Positions 10,574 to 21,599 of a stretch of 64,000 nucleotides of DNA are shown one piece after another. The position numbers were made by a program, and so were the translations under genes. The stretch covers positions 1,674,001 to 1,738,000 of the forward strand of contig NC_064656.1 of the NCBI RefSeq assembly GCF_001723175.1, written 5' to 3'. The notes beneath the pieces are model-generated. The model did no database searches. It saw nothing but the letters and a program-made list of their open reading frames with translations, and had not been told where the DNA came from. The stretch's first letter is position 1. Every line of letters begins with the position of its first letter. This stretch comes from Penicillium oxalicum. Taxonomy: Eukaryota > Ascomycota > Eurotiomycetes > Eurotiales > Aspergillaceae.

Positions 10574-11310
10574 TGTTACGGACCTCAAAGAAGCGCGGGG
10601 GCCATAGTTATTTGAGTGACGACTAAGGACCAATCATTCTACGGACACTAGGGAATAGCGTTATCACGTGCGTTTCGGTATACTTAGGCGTGCCCCGAGG
10701 GACCCGAGGAGGAGATATCTAGGGTAGGCACTAGAAGCAGCCTATAGCTAACCGACACAAACGATACCCTCTTACTCTATAAAACAGTTAGCGCGACGCA
10801 GGAAACGGCCGCTATTTTACTAGCACCGGAATTATACCCTAAGTACGAGTGACTAGTAACTTATCACGTGACTATATCCTATCGGTAATAGGATAGACTT
10901 ATCGGTGATAAGTCCTAGCGTATTAGTAATAAGTCTCGACTTATTAGTGATAGGAAGGACTGGATATATAAGGATACTCTTTTTAGCATCATATATTTAG
11001 TTCTTCGCGATTAATTGTATATTGTTACTTAGTTACTACCTTAAAGCACTTTATACTCTACGGTTTAACTCTAAGACAAACCTAACCTATAGGTAGGGGA
11101 TTACTTAGTAGTAACACTTAGTAATTAACCTACTTAGCGCGCACCTCTAGCACGTTCTTATAAGATACTCGACAGGATCTAACCGTAGTAAGGCTTTACG
11201 AAGCAACGGTACGATTAAGAGACTAGGTCTTGGAATTGGAAGTTAGGATAGTAAGCAAGTATCGGCCTAGGACGTTCTAACTCATAGTAACCAGTCAGCA
11301 CCGCGTAATA
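10574..11310 (+). repeat. solo LTR inserted in A2, with 5-bp target duplication
   Basis: The unit begins TGTTACGG and ends CGTAATA (from CGTAACA). It is flanked by GCTAG at 10569-10573 and again at 11311-11315. On both sides the sequence is the reverse-strand integrase region of A2, so the LTR interrupts A2. A solo LTR with intact target duplication is the product of recombination between the two LTRs of a full element. Its CpA/TpG sites are nearly all converted, so mutation continued after insertion and excision. Confidence 0.93.
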
Positions 11311-11315
11311 GCTAG

Positions 11316-14300
11316 TCGGTCGTGTAGTGCGAATGTTATATTATAAGAGGTAAACTTTCTCCTCCTTTCGAAAGTCTGGCGCCTCCTAGCGCGACTAATC
11401 GTAGTAGTTTTTTATACGCAGATTAAGAAACTCGATATCCCTTATTAGTTATAAATATAGTTACTTAAGCCTAGTCGCTAGTAGTCTCGACGATTCTGCG
11501 AGTAGCTATTTTCCGATAGTTTTCCCGATAATAGTAGGATTAAACCTATAGTTAGCGAAGAATAGTATTTCTCTAGTAGTAGCGTATATAGCGTTATTAT
11601 ACGCTAACTACGCTATTAGTAATAATCCTGCCTAGTTATCCTGTTAGTAATTAACGTAGTATCGTAGGTATTATTCTAGAGTTTAGTTAACTCTTTCGGT
11701 TTATCCGTTAGTTTACGGGTAGTACGCGGTAGAGAGTCTATACTTAATACCGAGTTAATCCGCTAATAACTACTATATATTCGATATAAATAGTTTATCT
11801 CTATCCGAGGTAATCTTGCTCGGTGTTCTATAGTTAGTAAATATATATTTAAGTAGTAGGTTAGCTATCGTGTATCGATAGTTTCCGTTATCGGTATATA
11901 TATATATACTTAGTTAGTCGATCGACGACTACTATTATTATATTATTTCCTTCTAAGATAGGTAACTTCGTTATAAAGTCTATTATAATCTATTCCTAGT
12001 TATTATAGTACTTCGGCTAATTCTATCTCTCTGTATAGTACGTTCGTAACGTCTTGTTTCGTTAATACAAGTTATATTACTAAATATACTCCGGACTTTT
12101 CTGTATAGTACCGGAATATAGTAATTCCGCGTAATCTTTTCGATAGTTTTTTCGATACTAGGGTATCCCTATATTAGTTCGTCGTGATATAGCTATATAA
12201 TCTATATTTAGAGGTTTCTAGGAACGTATACTAGTCTATAAATATAGACTAAGCGTTATTCGTTAGGGCTATATTATTACCTAGAACCTTTTATAGTAAT
12301 TCGTCGGTCCGTATACGTCTCGAATCCTTTCGATCTATTCGTCGTTCTAGACCTCGCTAGTCGCTACGAGCGTCTAGTAATTATAGACGATATTTCCTTC
12401 GTTATCTTTTACTAAGATTACTAGTACTACCTCCTTAGTACCTAGTTTATAGTTAGGTCGTCGACTAAGCGCGTCCGCGACTATATTTTCGGTCCCTTTA
12501 TAGTACGATCTCTTAAAGTCGTATTAGGCTAAGGTCTCCGCCTATCTAGCTTATCGCCTTATAAGTTTCTTCGTAGTTAAAGTACGTAAGATTATAGTAA
12601 TCTGTCCGAACGATTACTATATACTTAGCCCCTTCTAAGTAGGCTCTCTACGTCTAAAATACTAATACTATAGCTAGTAGTTCCTTATCGTGTATATTAT
12701 AGTTATTTCGCGGGTATTATCTTACGAGACTAGAAAGCGATAGGTCTAAGCTTACGTCTTATCCTAGTTATATAAGCTATACTCTAAGCGCGAAATAGAT
12801 ACGTTAGTTTCTATAATAATTAGTATATCGTAGTTAAATATAGCTAGGATCGCTTCTCTGCCTTTTTATTATATATTCCTTAAGTAGTAAATAATTTTTC
12901 TGCTTCTTCGTCCTACTAGATAGTATCCCTTTTTAGTAAATAGTATAGTCCTACTATATACTTTAAGTACTATAGTATTAATTTTCGATAGTAATTCGTA
13001 AGTCTAAGAAAACTCTATACGTCCTTATATATATTAGCGTTAGCTATTCGAGTATACTCTTAACTTTATCTTATTCTATCCCTAGTCTATTAGGGCTAAT
13101 AGTATATCCGAGGAAACTTATCTGTTAGATATAAAACTCGTATTTCTTAAGTTTAAGCGTTACTCTTTTGCTTCCCTAAGTCGTATAGTACTTTCCTATT
13201 ATACTCGATATATTCTTCCTCGGTTTTAGAGAATACTAGGATATCGTCGAGGTATACGATCACGAACTTATCGAGGTATCCTTATAGAATATAGAAGATA
13301 AACCGTTAAAATAATACGGGTATTAGTAAGACTAAATAGTATAACCTTATACTTATAGTACCTATATTTAGTTCTGAACGCTATCTTCTATTTATCTCCT
13401 TCCTTGATTCGGAGTCGATTATACGCGTTAGTAATATCGTACTTACTAAAATATTTCGCTCCTTAAATAATATCTTAGATTTCGTTAATTAATAGTAATA
13501 GGTACCGGTCCTTAATCGTAATATCGTTAAGCTATCGGTAGTTAATATATTCTAAGTTCCCCTCCTTTCTTCGGTATAAATAGGATTAGATATCCTGCTA
13601 AAGATTTCGAGTATTAAATATTCCCTTCTTAAGGTTATCCTTAATATATTCTTCTAGTATCGCTAACTCTTTCTTATAATAGGTAGATTAGTATAAACTT
13701 TAGTTCCTCGCTATCCTTAATCTTTATCTTATAGTCGAACGGACTATACTCTAGTAGCTTACTATCCCTTAGTAGCGTAAATACGTCTTAGAATTCGTAT
13801 ATATTCGCTAGTATTTTATGTTCTTCTTCTAGCGCTTCGTAGTATATAGGCTATTACTACGTCGTGAACGAGGATATATTCCTCTAGTTCCTAGTTAGTT
13901 ATATTACTTCCTTGCTCTACCGTCGCGATATCTGTGTAATTCGTGTTTCTATTAGGCCTACCTCCTAGCCGAAAACTCCTCTTAAGTTCGCCTTCGTAAG
14001 GGTTCTTATAAGTACCTACTACCCTATAGCTAAGTATTATTAGCGTATTTTATTTCCTTCCGGTCTATTTCTCGCTCGTGACTCGATAGTTATACCTAAA
14101 GAGTAGGTTATTAGTTTACTAGTTAATATCGGGGTTATACTTCCTTAACTAAGGAACGCCTAAAACGATATCGTACTATCCTAGTAGGGTTACGTCGAAG
14201 TTAATAATTTCGAAGTAGTCTCTAATAACTATTAGTAGAGGTCCGCTTTCGTAGGTAATCCCTAGTCCGAGTCTTTCTCTGTTAAGTCCGATAATTAGCA

Positions 14301-16303
14301 CGACCTAGGGTTTTTCTTGTCCTTTAATCTAATAGCGGTTCTTATACCTAGGATCTATAAAGTTACTAGCTACTCCCGAGTCGATTATTACTATAGTTAA
14401 TCTAAGTATAATATTAGCCGTAATCCTTATATATTATCCCTATACTATCGCTATAAGTTACCGCTATTCGTCGCGTAGTTTTCTTTTTCTAAACTAGACT
14501 CCTACGTATTCTAGTTTCTAGTTAGGTTTCTTTTCCTATTATAGAGGTCTAGGTTCGAGGCTCCTCTCGACCTTCCCTAATACGTATACCTAGTATTATC
14601 GTAATAACCTACTAGCTCTAAGATCGTGCTAAGGGTATTATCGTATCCTTTATATATATACCTTAGGTTATTATATAGATATTATTCTATATTCTCTTAG
14701 GGGTTTCTTTCTTAAGGCTATATAGTAGTATCCTTCCCTAGGAACTATAGTAGAGTTTCTAGGATTTCTAGAGTTCCTAGGTTCTCGCTTAGTATTCCGG
14801 GGTCCGTCCCGCTCCTTCCTAGGTTTCGTAGGATAACTCCTAGGAGTCGGTAGGTCCTATAGACTATACTAGGTCTACCTTAACTCTCGATATTCTCCTA
14901 ATCTATTTCGGGAAATTCTTCTCGCGTGCTCTGCGCTAATTAGGCGGTAAACTATATCGTCTGTAAAGGTTCCGGGGGTTATATCCTTAGTAATTTATCG
15001 TATTACTTCCGCCCGTTCTTCGTAGTCGTCGAAGGTATCTAAGGTTTTACCTTCTTAGTTTAGTTCTATATACTCGTCTAGTCTTCGCGGGTAGTAGCGA
15101 TACGTACCTTCTTACTATTACGTAGTATCTTAGAGCTATCGTCGGTAGCTCGTAGCTACTAAGGCGGAACCTAATCGTCCTAGGTTACCCTTATTTATTA
15201 TAGCCTTGCGTTATTACGTCTTTCGCTACGCTTACGCGCCTATAGCTTTTATATTATACTTTTCCTTGTACTTACGCGCCCTATACCCTACTTTTCTATA
15301 TTTAAAGTATAAGTTATTATCTCTTCGTCGTTTTCTTTATTACTTAGGAGTCTACTACGTAAGCTCTATTAGCTTTAGTCTATAGGGGTCGCTATCCTTA
15401 TAGGTCTGTTTAGTCGTTTATTATACTAATAGTATAATAGTCGGCTAGTGCCTTAGCGCTATCCTTTAATTTCCCTTTTTTCTATTTATCGATTATATAG
15501 GCGATTATCGATTCGTACTACTATATCGATAAGTTTTTCTATAGTATCTAGTCGATCGATCTGCGTAAGCTCGTCCTTAATATAGGGTTTAAGTCTGTGG
15601 TATAGTACGGAATTAAAGCGTAGTCTTCCTATTATAGTATCGCTATAAGTTATATAAACTTAGCCGTATAGGCGGATACTAACCTAGTTTATCGAATTCG
15701 TTTTAATTTGCGTTTAGCTATCTTCTTAGTATTAATATCGCTAAAAGTTCGTTCGAGGTGCTATCGAAATATAGTATAGCTACTAAAGATTAATTACGTA
15801 GTCGTATTCTATTTATCGCTATCTTTTTCGTAGTACTCGCGGATATATAGTTCGAGCTAGTCCTATACCTATCTTATAGGTAGGCTAACACGAAAATAAC
15901 CTTGCTATCTTCGTTAATAAGGCGTCCTTTATTAACGTCAATATAGATATCTATCTACGTTAGGAATCCTCGTAATTTCTGTCTATTACTATCGAAGGTC
16001 TTAGCCTTCGGGAGCTTAGGTACTCTAATAGTAGTTACTAGGGCTAAAGCGACGACTTAAGTATAGAGTTACTCTAAGTAGTCCTTTACGCTTATCGAAT
16101 AGACGTTATAGTTCGCGCCTAGTTAATTAAGGTATTCTCGAAGTTATCCGACGATAGTTTTGAGATTCTGAATCTCTATATTACGTTCGTCGTCTAAGTC
16201 GGGTTCGTTTATCGTAGTTCGAGTAGGAGTTTTTCCTTTCGGGGTACTATCGTTACCTACTATAATAACTATGCTTTACGGTCTAAAGACAGGGCGATTA
16301 ATA
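11316..16303 (-). pseudogene. gag-pol remains of A2
   Basis: Minus-strand translation across stops follows the A1 order: integrase C-terminus beside 11316, integrase core about 11600-12000, HHCC near 12100-12250, RNase H about 12400-12900, RT to about 13750 (YLDD near 13250), protease near 14370, and gag from about 15000 to 16250. No frame stays open for any useful length. The stop density and the TA-rich composition show full inactivation. Sequence close to 16303, next to the LTR, should hold the primer binding site, but I could not match it to a tRNA end. Confidence 0.85.
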
Positions 16304-17035
16304 TATTACGCGGTGCTAACTAGTTACTATAAGTTAGAACGTCCTAGGCCGATACTTACCTACTATCCTAACTTCTAATCCTAAGACTAGTCTCTTATCG
16401 TACCGTTACTTCAAAGCCTTACTACGGGTTAGATCCTATTAAGTGTCTTATAAGACGTGCTAGAGGTGCGCGCTAAGTAGGTTAATTACTAAGTATTACT
16501 ACTAAGTAAATCCCCTACCTATAGGTTAGTTTATCTTAGAGTTAAACTATAGAGTGCAAAGTGCTTTAAGGTAGTAACTAAGTAATAATATATAATTAAT
16601 CGCGAAGAACTAAATATATAATACTAAAAAGAGTGTCCTTATATATCTAGTCCTTCCTATTACTAATAAGTCGAGACTTATTACTGATACGCTAGGACTT
16701 ATCACCGATAAGTCTATCCTATTACTAATAGGATATAGTTACGTAATAAGTTACTAGTTACTCGTACTTAGGGTATAATTCCGGTACTAGTAAAATAGCG
16801 GCCGTTTCCTACGTCGCGCTAACCGTTTATAGAGTAAGAGGGTATCGTTTATATCGGTTAGCTATAGGCTGCTTCTAGTGCCTGCCCTGGATATCTCCTC
16901 CTCGGGTCCCTCGGGGCACGCCTAAGTATACCGAAACGCACGTGATAACGCTATTCCCTAGTGTCCGTAGAATGATTGGTCCTTAGTCGTCACTCAAATA
17001 ACTACGGCCCTCGCGCTTCTTTGAGGTCCGTAACA
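16304..17035 (-). repeat. 5' LTR of A2 (732 bp, reverse orientation)
   Basis: This is the reverse complement of the LTR at 5529-6267. On the plus strand it starts tattacg (from TGTTACG) and ends CGTAACA at 17035. The hairpin set and TATA region are present in mutated form at about 16635-16740. It borders a Fot1/pogo transposase gene directly at 17036. Confidence 0.92.
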
Positions 17036-18116
17036 CCAGGAAATCGCGAATAGGTTACTACTATCGAAGCAATCTACGCAGATAGCTATTCGCTACCGCT
17101 ATATATAATCTTTAAGGGCAAAGTTGCTATTACTAGTTAGTTCGATAACCTACCAAAAGATTAGCGATTTAAGGTCTCTAATAACAGCTAGACTACCGAT
17201 AAGATTAGCCTACGCTAGCTTCAAAAGATCTTTATTCTATCAACAAATTCGCGTGTACGCGGCCGGTTTCGCCTACTAATTCTTGACGGCCATAGTAGCC
17301 ACCTTACGCCCTAATTCGACCGAATCTACGCAGAAAACGATATTATATCTCTTTATATACCTTCGCATTCGTCGCATCTACTACAACCACTAGATATTAG
17401 CTGCTTTGCAGTTATTAAGAGGGCGTATAGCCGTTTTATTAGCGATCTTGCGCGCACAGGATACAACCATATCGACAAGTACGATTTCTTGGAAAACTAC
17501 CAACATACGCGGCTAGAAGCCTTCCAAAAGCTATCTATCATTCAGAATAGCTTTGCAGCTAGTAGCCTAGTACTAGTCGATACAGAAAGAGTACTTTCGA
17601 AGCTTAATATCTCTCTGCGAACACCTACGCTACCAAGTAGCCGGCCAAGCAGCAGATCTAGCTAATTCACGCCAAAAACGCCTCGAACCGTCGTTCAGCT
17701 ATATAAGCAAGCTTCAATACTTAAAGATCTATTAAAGTAGCGGTCGAAAAGCCCTCCGAGCCCATCAAATACTATATTAGATCGGATTATCAAGGGCTAT
17801 AGCGAAGCGCTATATAATACTATATTACTTGCGCAGGAGAACGCGAATCTACGCATAGCGAACGAGAGGATCGTCAAGAAGCGTAATCGGTCGAACAGGA
17901 AGATACCCTACGAAGAGGGTCTAAGCGTCGAAGAGGGCCTACAGCTAGTTAAACAGCTAAACTAGCCGGTAGAAGCTAATAGGGTAGTATCGCATATGCA
18001 CGGCGAATTGCCTAGTCAGGCAAATCTACTACTTACTAGGGCCCCGCCTAGGTGTAGTGGGTGTAGGGAGATTGGCCACAGGATTAATACATGTAAAAAT
18101 CGCTATATCTAGTTAA
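17036..18116 (+). pseudogene. Fot1/pogo (Tc1-mariner) transposase, C-terminal part
   Basis: The frame resumes in mid-domain with PGNRE, then a TAG for tryptophan. It contains the second catalytic Asp block LILDGHSSHLTP (near 17280-17315) and the third-Asp block HSSHLLQPLDISCFAVIKRAY (near 17368-17430). A long C-terminal region ends in a zinc-knuckle-like CSGCREIGHRINTCKNR (about 18053-18108), typical of fungal Fot1-like transposases. The N-terminal HTH region and first catalytic Asp are missing exactly at the A2 LTR border. TAG/TAA codons interrupt the remainder, more in the first 250 bases. A2 most likely inserted in this gene; the other half is not present at the truncated left end of A2. 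Confidence 0.88.
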
Positions 18117-18794
18117 ATTCATAGGTGTTGGTTGAGATAATCGATTTTGAAATATTCTAATGGTGGTAGGTGACCCGCTCAACCGGGTGACCCGGTCATG
18201 CGGGAATTACGTTAGGAACTACGAGAGACAAGTAGGCATTTAAGTAGTGTACAGATCGGGTACCTTTGCATCCAAGATCCATGTGGAGCAAGACCTAATC
18301 TTATCTTCACGTGAGTATACTAGATATGCTGTCCTCTGTGCAGCAGTGTATACGAGAGTATATCATGTAGAATATAGGGCTACATACTATATACCATGCA
18401 CCAAAGTCTCAAAATTCAATAATCACCAGTATATTGCTTGGGCATCTTTTCTCTCTCTGTTCTCGGTGGTTGTCAATCAAACAATCCACTCCCCAATCAG
18501 CCCTTTGCTGATCCCCAATCCAAGCCACCCCCCCACTTTCTGCCCCTCAATTTTCTGCGTTTGGGCGGTCTCGACGACGAATTGCACGTTTAGCACCTGG
18601 TGATTTCTCCTTTCGTGACTCAACACTCGGGTCTTCCAGTCTCACTCTTCTACTTACAAAAAAGAGTGATTGTTTAGTCGTTGGCTTATCAAAGTCAGAC
18701 AGACATATACATCTACACGCCTCTTTTTTTTCACTGTCACGTTACTCTTCTTTTGACTACCCCCTCCCTTTCACATCCATATACAATTTCCAAA
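18117..18794. other. boundary zone between transposon cluster and gene space
   Basis: A GC-rich imperfect repeat with a perfect dyad CCGGGT-G-ACCCGG (18183-18195) follows the transposase and may be the Fot1-type terminal repeat, although its partner is absent. From about 18,250 onward composition returns to normal and CA/TG are frequent. The last 150 bp are pyrimidine-rich and probably promoter and leader of the next gene. No convincing gene lies here. Confidence 0.45.
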
Positions 18795-19967
18795 ATGGCA
18801 CCCCGTGGTCGTGGAGGAAAGTTCTCCAAGCCGACTCGAGGAGGTATGTGTCGCTTTTGCCTGCATGTTTTGCTGTCAATGCAGTGACATTTTGCAGATG
18901 CACGTCTACTGGACATGGACATCAACAAGACTGACCAGGCGACTTTTTGTAGGCGGCAAAAAGTTCAGTCGTGATCTTCAACCCACCGATAAAGATGGAA
19001 ACCCCGTCAGTCTCTGGCGTGTACGTTGATCCCGTTTTCCCTTGCAAACAAGGTGGAGGGGAAGAGAGAAGAAAAAAAAAAGAGAAAGGAAAAAGGGAGA
19101 AAAAGAAATGAGCCCTTTAGGCTATCTCGACTCTCTCTCTGTCTCTCTCCTTACATTTCCACCTGACCTTTTGTTTTTTTTTTTTTTGCTTCGATCCCTC
19201 TTCTCTTCACCTATCCTGAACCTCTAACATCAAACTCCCACCACATACAGGAAAAAGACGACGGCATCCCTTCATCTAGCGACGAAGAATCCTCTGCGGA
19301 AGACTCTCAGGAGGAAAACTCGGACGAAGATGATGACGATGCCACTACCCCATCCACCGTTATCCCCGGTCTCCCCGGTTCCAGCACACAACAACCATCC
19401 GACTCCGCCAACGATCTAAGCCGCGAAGCTCGCCGCGCCGCCGCAAAGGCCAAAAAGCAAGCCGCCATCGCTCGACGCGGTAAAGCACCCGCTCAGCCGG
19501 GCGACTTGCCCCCCTCCGACAGCGACGAGTCGGACGCATCCGCATCAGAAGACGAGCAAGATCTCCCCGCAAACCCCAACCACAGTGCCAAATCCCGATC
19601 ACAAGCCGCTAAGCCGGTCAGCGCGCCGAGCGCATCGGCTCCCGCTGCGGCTGGTGCGGGTTCGGGCGCCAAGAAGGTGGTCAAGGACCTGTCGCAGCTT
19701 TCGCGGCGTGAACGGGAGGCGATCGAGGCGCAGCAGGCGCGGGAGCGGTACTTGAAGCTTCATGCGGAGGGGAAGACGGATGAGGCCAAGGCGGATTTGG
19801 CGCGGTTGGCGGTGATTCGGGAGCAGCGTGAGGCGGAGCGGTTGAGGAAGTTGGCGGAGAAGGAGGAGAGAGATGAGCAGATTCGGGCCAAGGCGGCGCT
19901 GGTGAAGGAGCGAGAGGATAAATTGAGACAGGCTGCGTTGGGGAAGGGGAAGAAGGGAAAGAAATGA
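18795..19967 (+). CDS. PDAP1/PP28-family phosphoprotein
   Basis: Three exons (18795-18843, 18953-19020, 19251-19967) give 277 residues. The N-terminus is [16 protein letters not shown], followed by [17 protein letters not shown] Ser/Asp/Glu-rich middle (residues about 40-135) has many casein kinase 2-type sites. The C-terminal third is a charged, helical PP28 domain ([21 protein letters not shown], then a Lys/Arg/Glu coiled coil) ending in KGKKGKK. Human PDAP1 is a CK2 substrate of about 180 residues with the same ends, and fungal members have the longer acidic insert. Intron 2 (230 nt) is pyrimidine-rich before its acceptor. Molecular role in fungi is poorly defined. Confidence 0.85.
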
Positions 19968-19978
19968 AGGGAGAATAT

Positions 19979-20074
19979 AGCAGAGAGAGGGAGAGAGAGA
20001 GAGAGAGAGAGGGAGAGAGGGAGAGCACAGAGAGAAGGAAAGAGGCAGAGAGAGAGAGTGTGTGTGTGTGTGTG
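19979..20074 (+). repeat. (GA)n and (GT)n microsatellite after the PDAP1-like gene
   Basis: Interrupted GA repeats (about 19982-20025 and 20047-20058) are followed by about eight GT units (20059-20074). It lies directly behind the stop codon, so it would be in the 3' UTR. Long frames on either strand here are artefacts of the repeat. Confidence 0.9.
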
Positions 20075-21599
20075 CTTTATACCATGAGAAATGATGATGA
20101 TCACCCATGACGATGAGAATCAGCCACTCTTTATCACTGCTGAACACGAGAAGAAACATGACACGAGGGAACACAAAAAAAAAGGAACCAACATGCAACC
20201 TTGACCAAGATATAACATCAAATCCCTGTCCTATGTGGATCCAACCTAGACTAGATAATCATTCTATCCACAATGTGATAAATGATCCCTCCAAAATCCA
20301 TACCGACCTAAAGACCGATTTCAAAATGACCTAATTGCCCAATAGACCAATCCGTCGGACCAGGACATCCGTTTCACCCTTGGAACCTGTGAGGTGGAAG
20401 ATGGGAAACTACCGTAAGTATAGCTAGCGACGGGGGCTCTTTAAAAAAAAAAAACCTTGCAGTATCATATCTGCCTGAGATATGGAGATTCTACTTATTC
20501 AGGAAATAACGAGTATCCATTCTAGTATTGAGCATTAAAATCTTTTTTTCCTTGTATTTCCAATTATCGCAGACTTGAACTTGAACTTGGATCGAGAAGC
20601 GAGAAATGTGCCGTTTGGACACCTGACCTTGAACTATAGGTTCTAGATCCCTAGGTGGAAGTTAAATAGGTAGGTATCTAGTTATATTTCTGACCAAGTA
20701 CATTCGTTGGAAAATAAGCACTTGATAGACTGAAAAGGTTGAGTTATTATTTTTTTCCAAAAAGGAAAAAGAAAAGAAAAGAGGAGCCATTAACACTGGT
20801 TTATGGACGTTTACTACCTCCTTCTTACCTTGCCAGTATATAGTACGTTACATAGCTATCTGTTGCACAGTACCCCCTTGAGTCTCTGTTTTGGGGAGAT
20901 GTGTTAGAAGTAAACTGAAAGCAGTGGACTTGAATCTCATTGAACTTTTGGAATGAGAACCATGGTACATGGAGCCGAAGGGAAGAGTTGGATCTTTCTG
21001 GATATGAGTACTCACCAATCATTGCGTTTTAGTATTTACCATCTACACGTAGTACAAGTACCAGTATCTACACACTGTGATGATATTGAATATCTAATTT
21101 ATTCTCCATGGACCCTCCTAGTAGACACCATTCGAGTAACGAGCGAGATACGTACTTTTAAATAGTGCCCCGGATGCGCGTGCGAATGTAGAGAGATGGG
21201 GGGGTAAGTGGAACTTGATAGCATTCGGAGCCTTGTTATACTGTATCTGCATTCAATGGACATTTACTTCATAATAATGCTGGAATAGGGTGTGATGCGG
21301 AAGAAGATTCAAATAATAATGACTCCTGTTTTTTAGTACTTTAAGAAACAAGATATACTCTGTATGGATGTGGTCGTAGTGTAGTGCGTATTTATGTTGG
21401 ACATAGACGTGGTGGAGGGAATCTCGGTGTATAGAGTTCTATTTCATGTTGTCTGTATTGTTCTTATTTTTCTTTTCTTTTCTATTTTTTTTTATAAAGA
21501 GAAAGCTCTCTTTTGTTACAAACAAAACATAGTCTTATTTCTTGAAGAGAGAAAGAGAGAGAGATTGTGTGTGTGTATGAGTGAAGAATTTGATATCTT
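20075..21599. other. intergenic region, no gene seen
   Basis: The region is AT-rich with scattered homopolymers (poly-A near 20443-20453, poly-T near 20750). Short frames show no domain, codon bias or conserved motif. It separates the 3' ends of two convergent genes, so 3' UTRs and terminators are expected, but no clear signal could be fixed. Confidence 0.6.

Larger units (their letters stand above)
9853..17035 (-). mobile_element. chromovirus copy A2, reverse orientation, 3' end truncated
   Basis: From 9853 rightward the plus strand is the reverse complement of A1 from about 5145 back to gag, then a 5' LTR (16304-17035). The homology starts abruptly at 9853 inside the antisense ORF, so the rest of that ORF, the polypurine tract and the 3' LTR are missing. 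A solo LTR of the same family is inserted at 10574-11310. Decay is far heavier than in A1: almost every CA/TG of A1 is TA here while CpG is often kept. Recognisable landmarks on the minus strand are the protease DSG block (about 14352-14392) and the RT YLDD block (about 13222-13275). Confidence 0.92.

Noticed and set aside
16280..16303. tRNA primer binding site for A2
   Set aside because: The bases next to the LTR (on the minus strand tattaatcgccctg) match no tRNA 3' end that I can recognise, and the copy is heavily mutated.
19599..20198. Minus-strand frame of 199 codons, rich in Leu/Ser/Pro
   Set aside because: It is a translation of the GA/GT microsatellite and of the antisense of the PDAP1-like gene; low complexity only.
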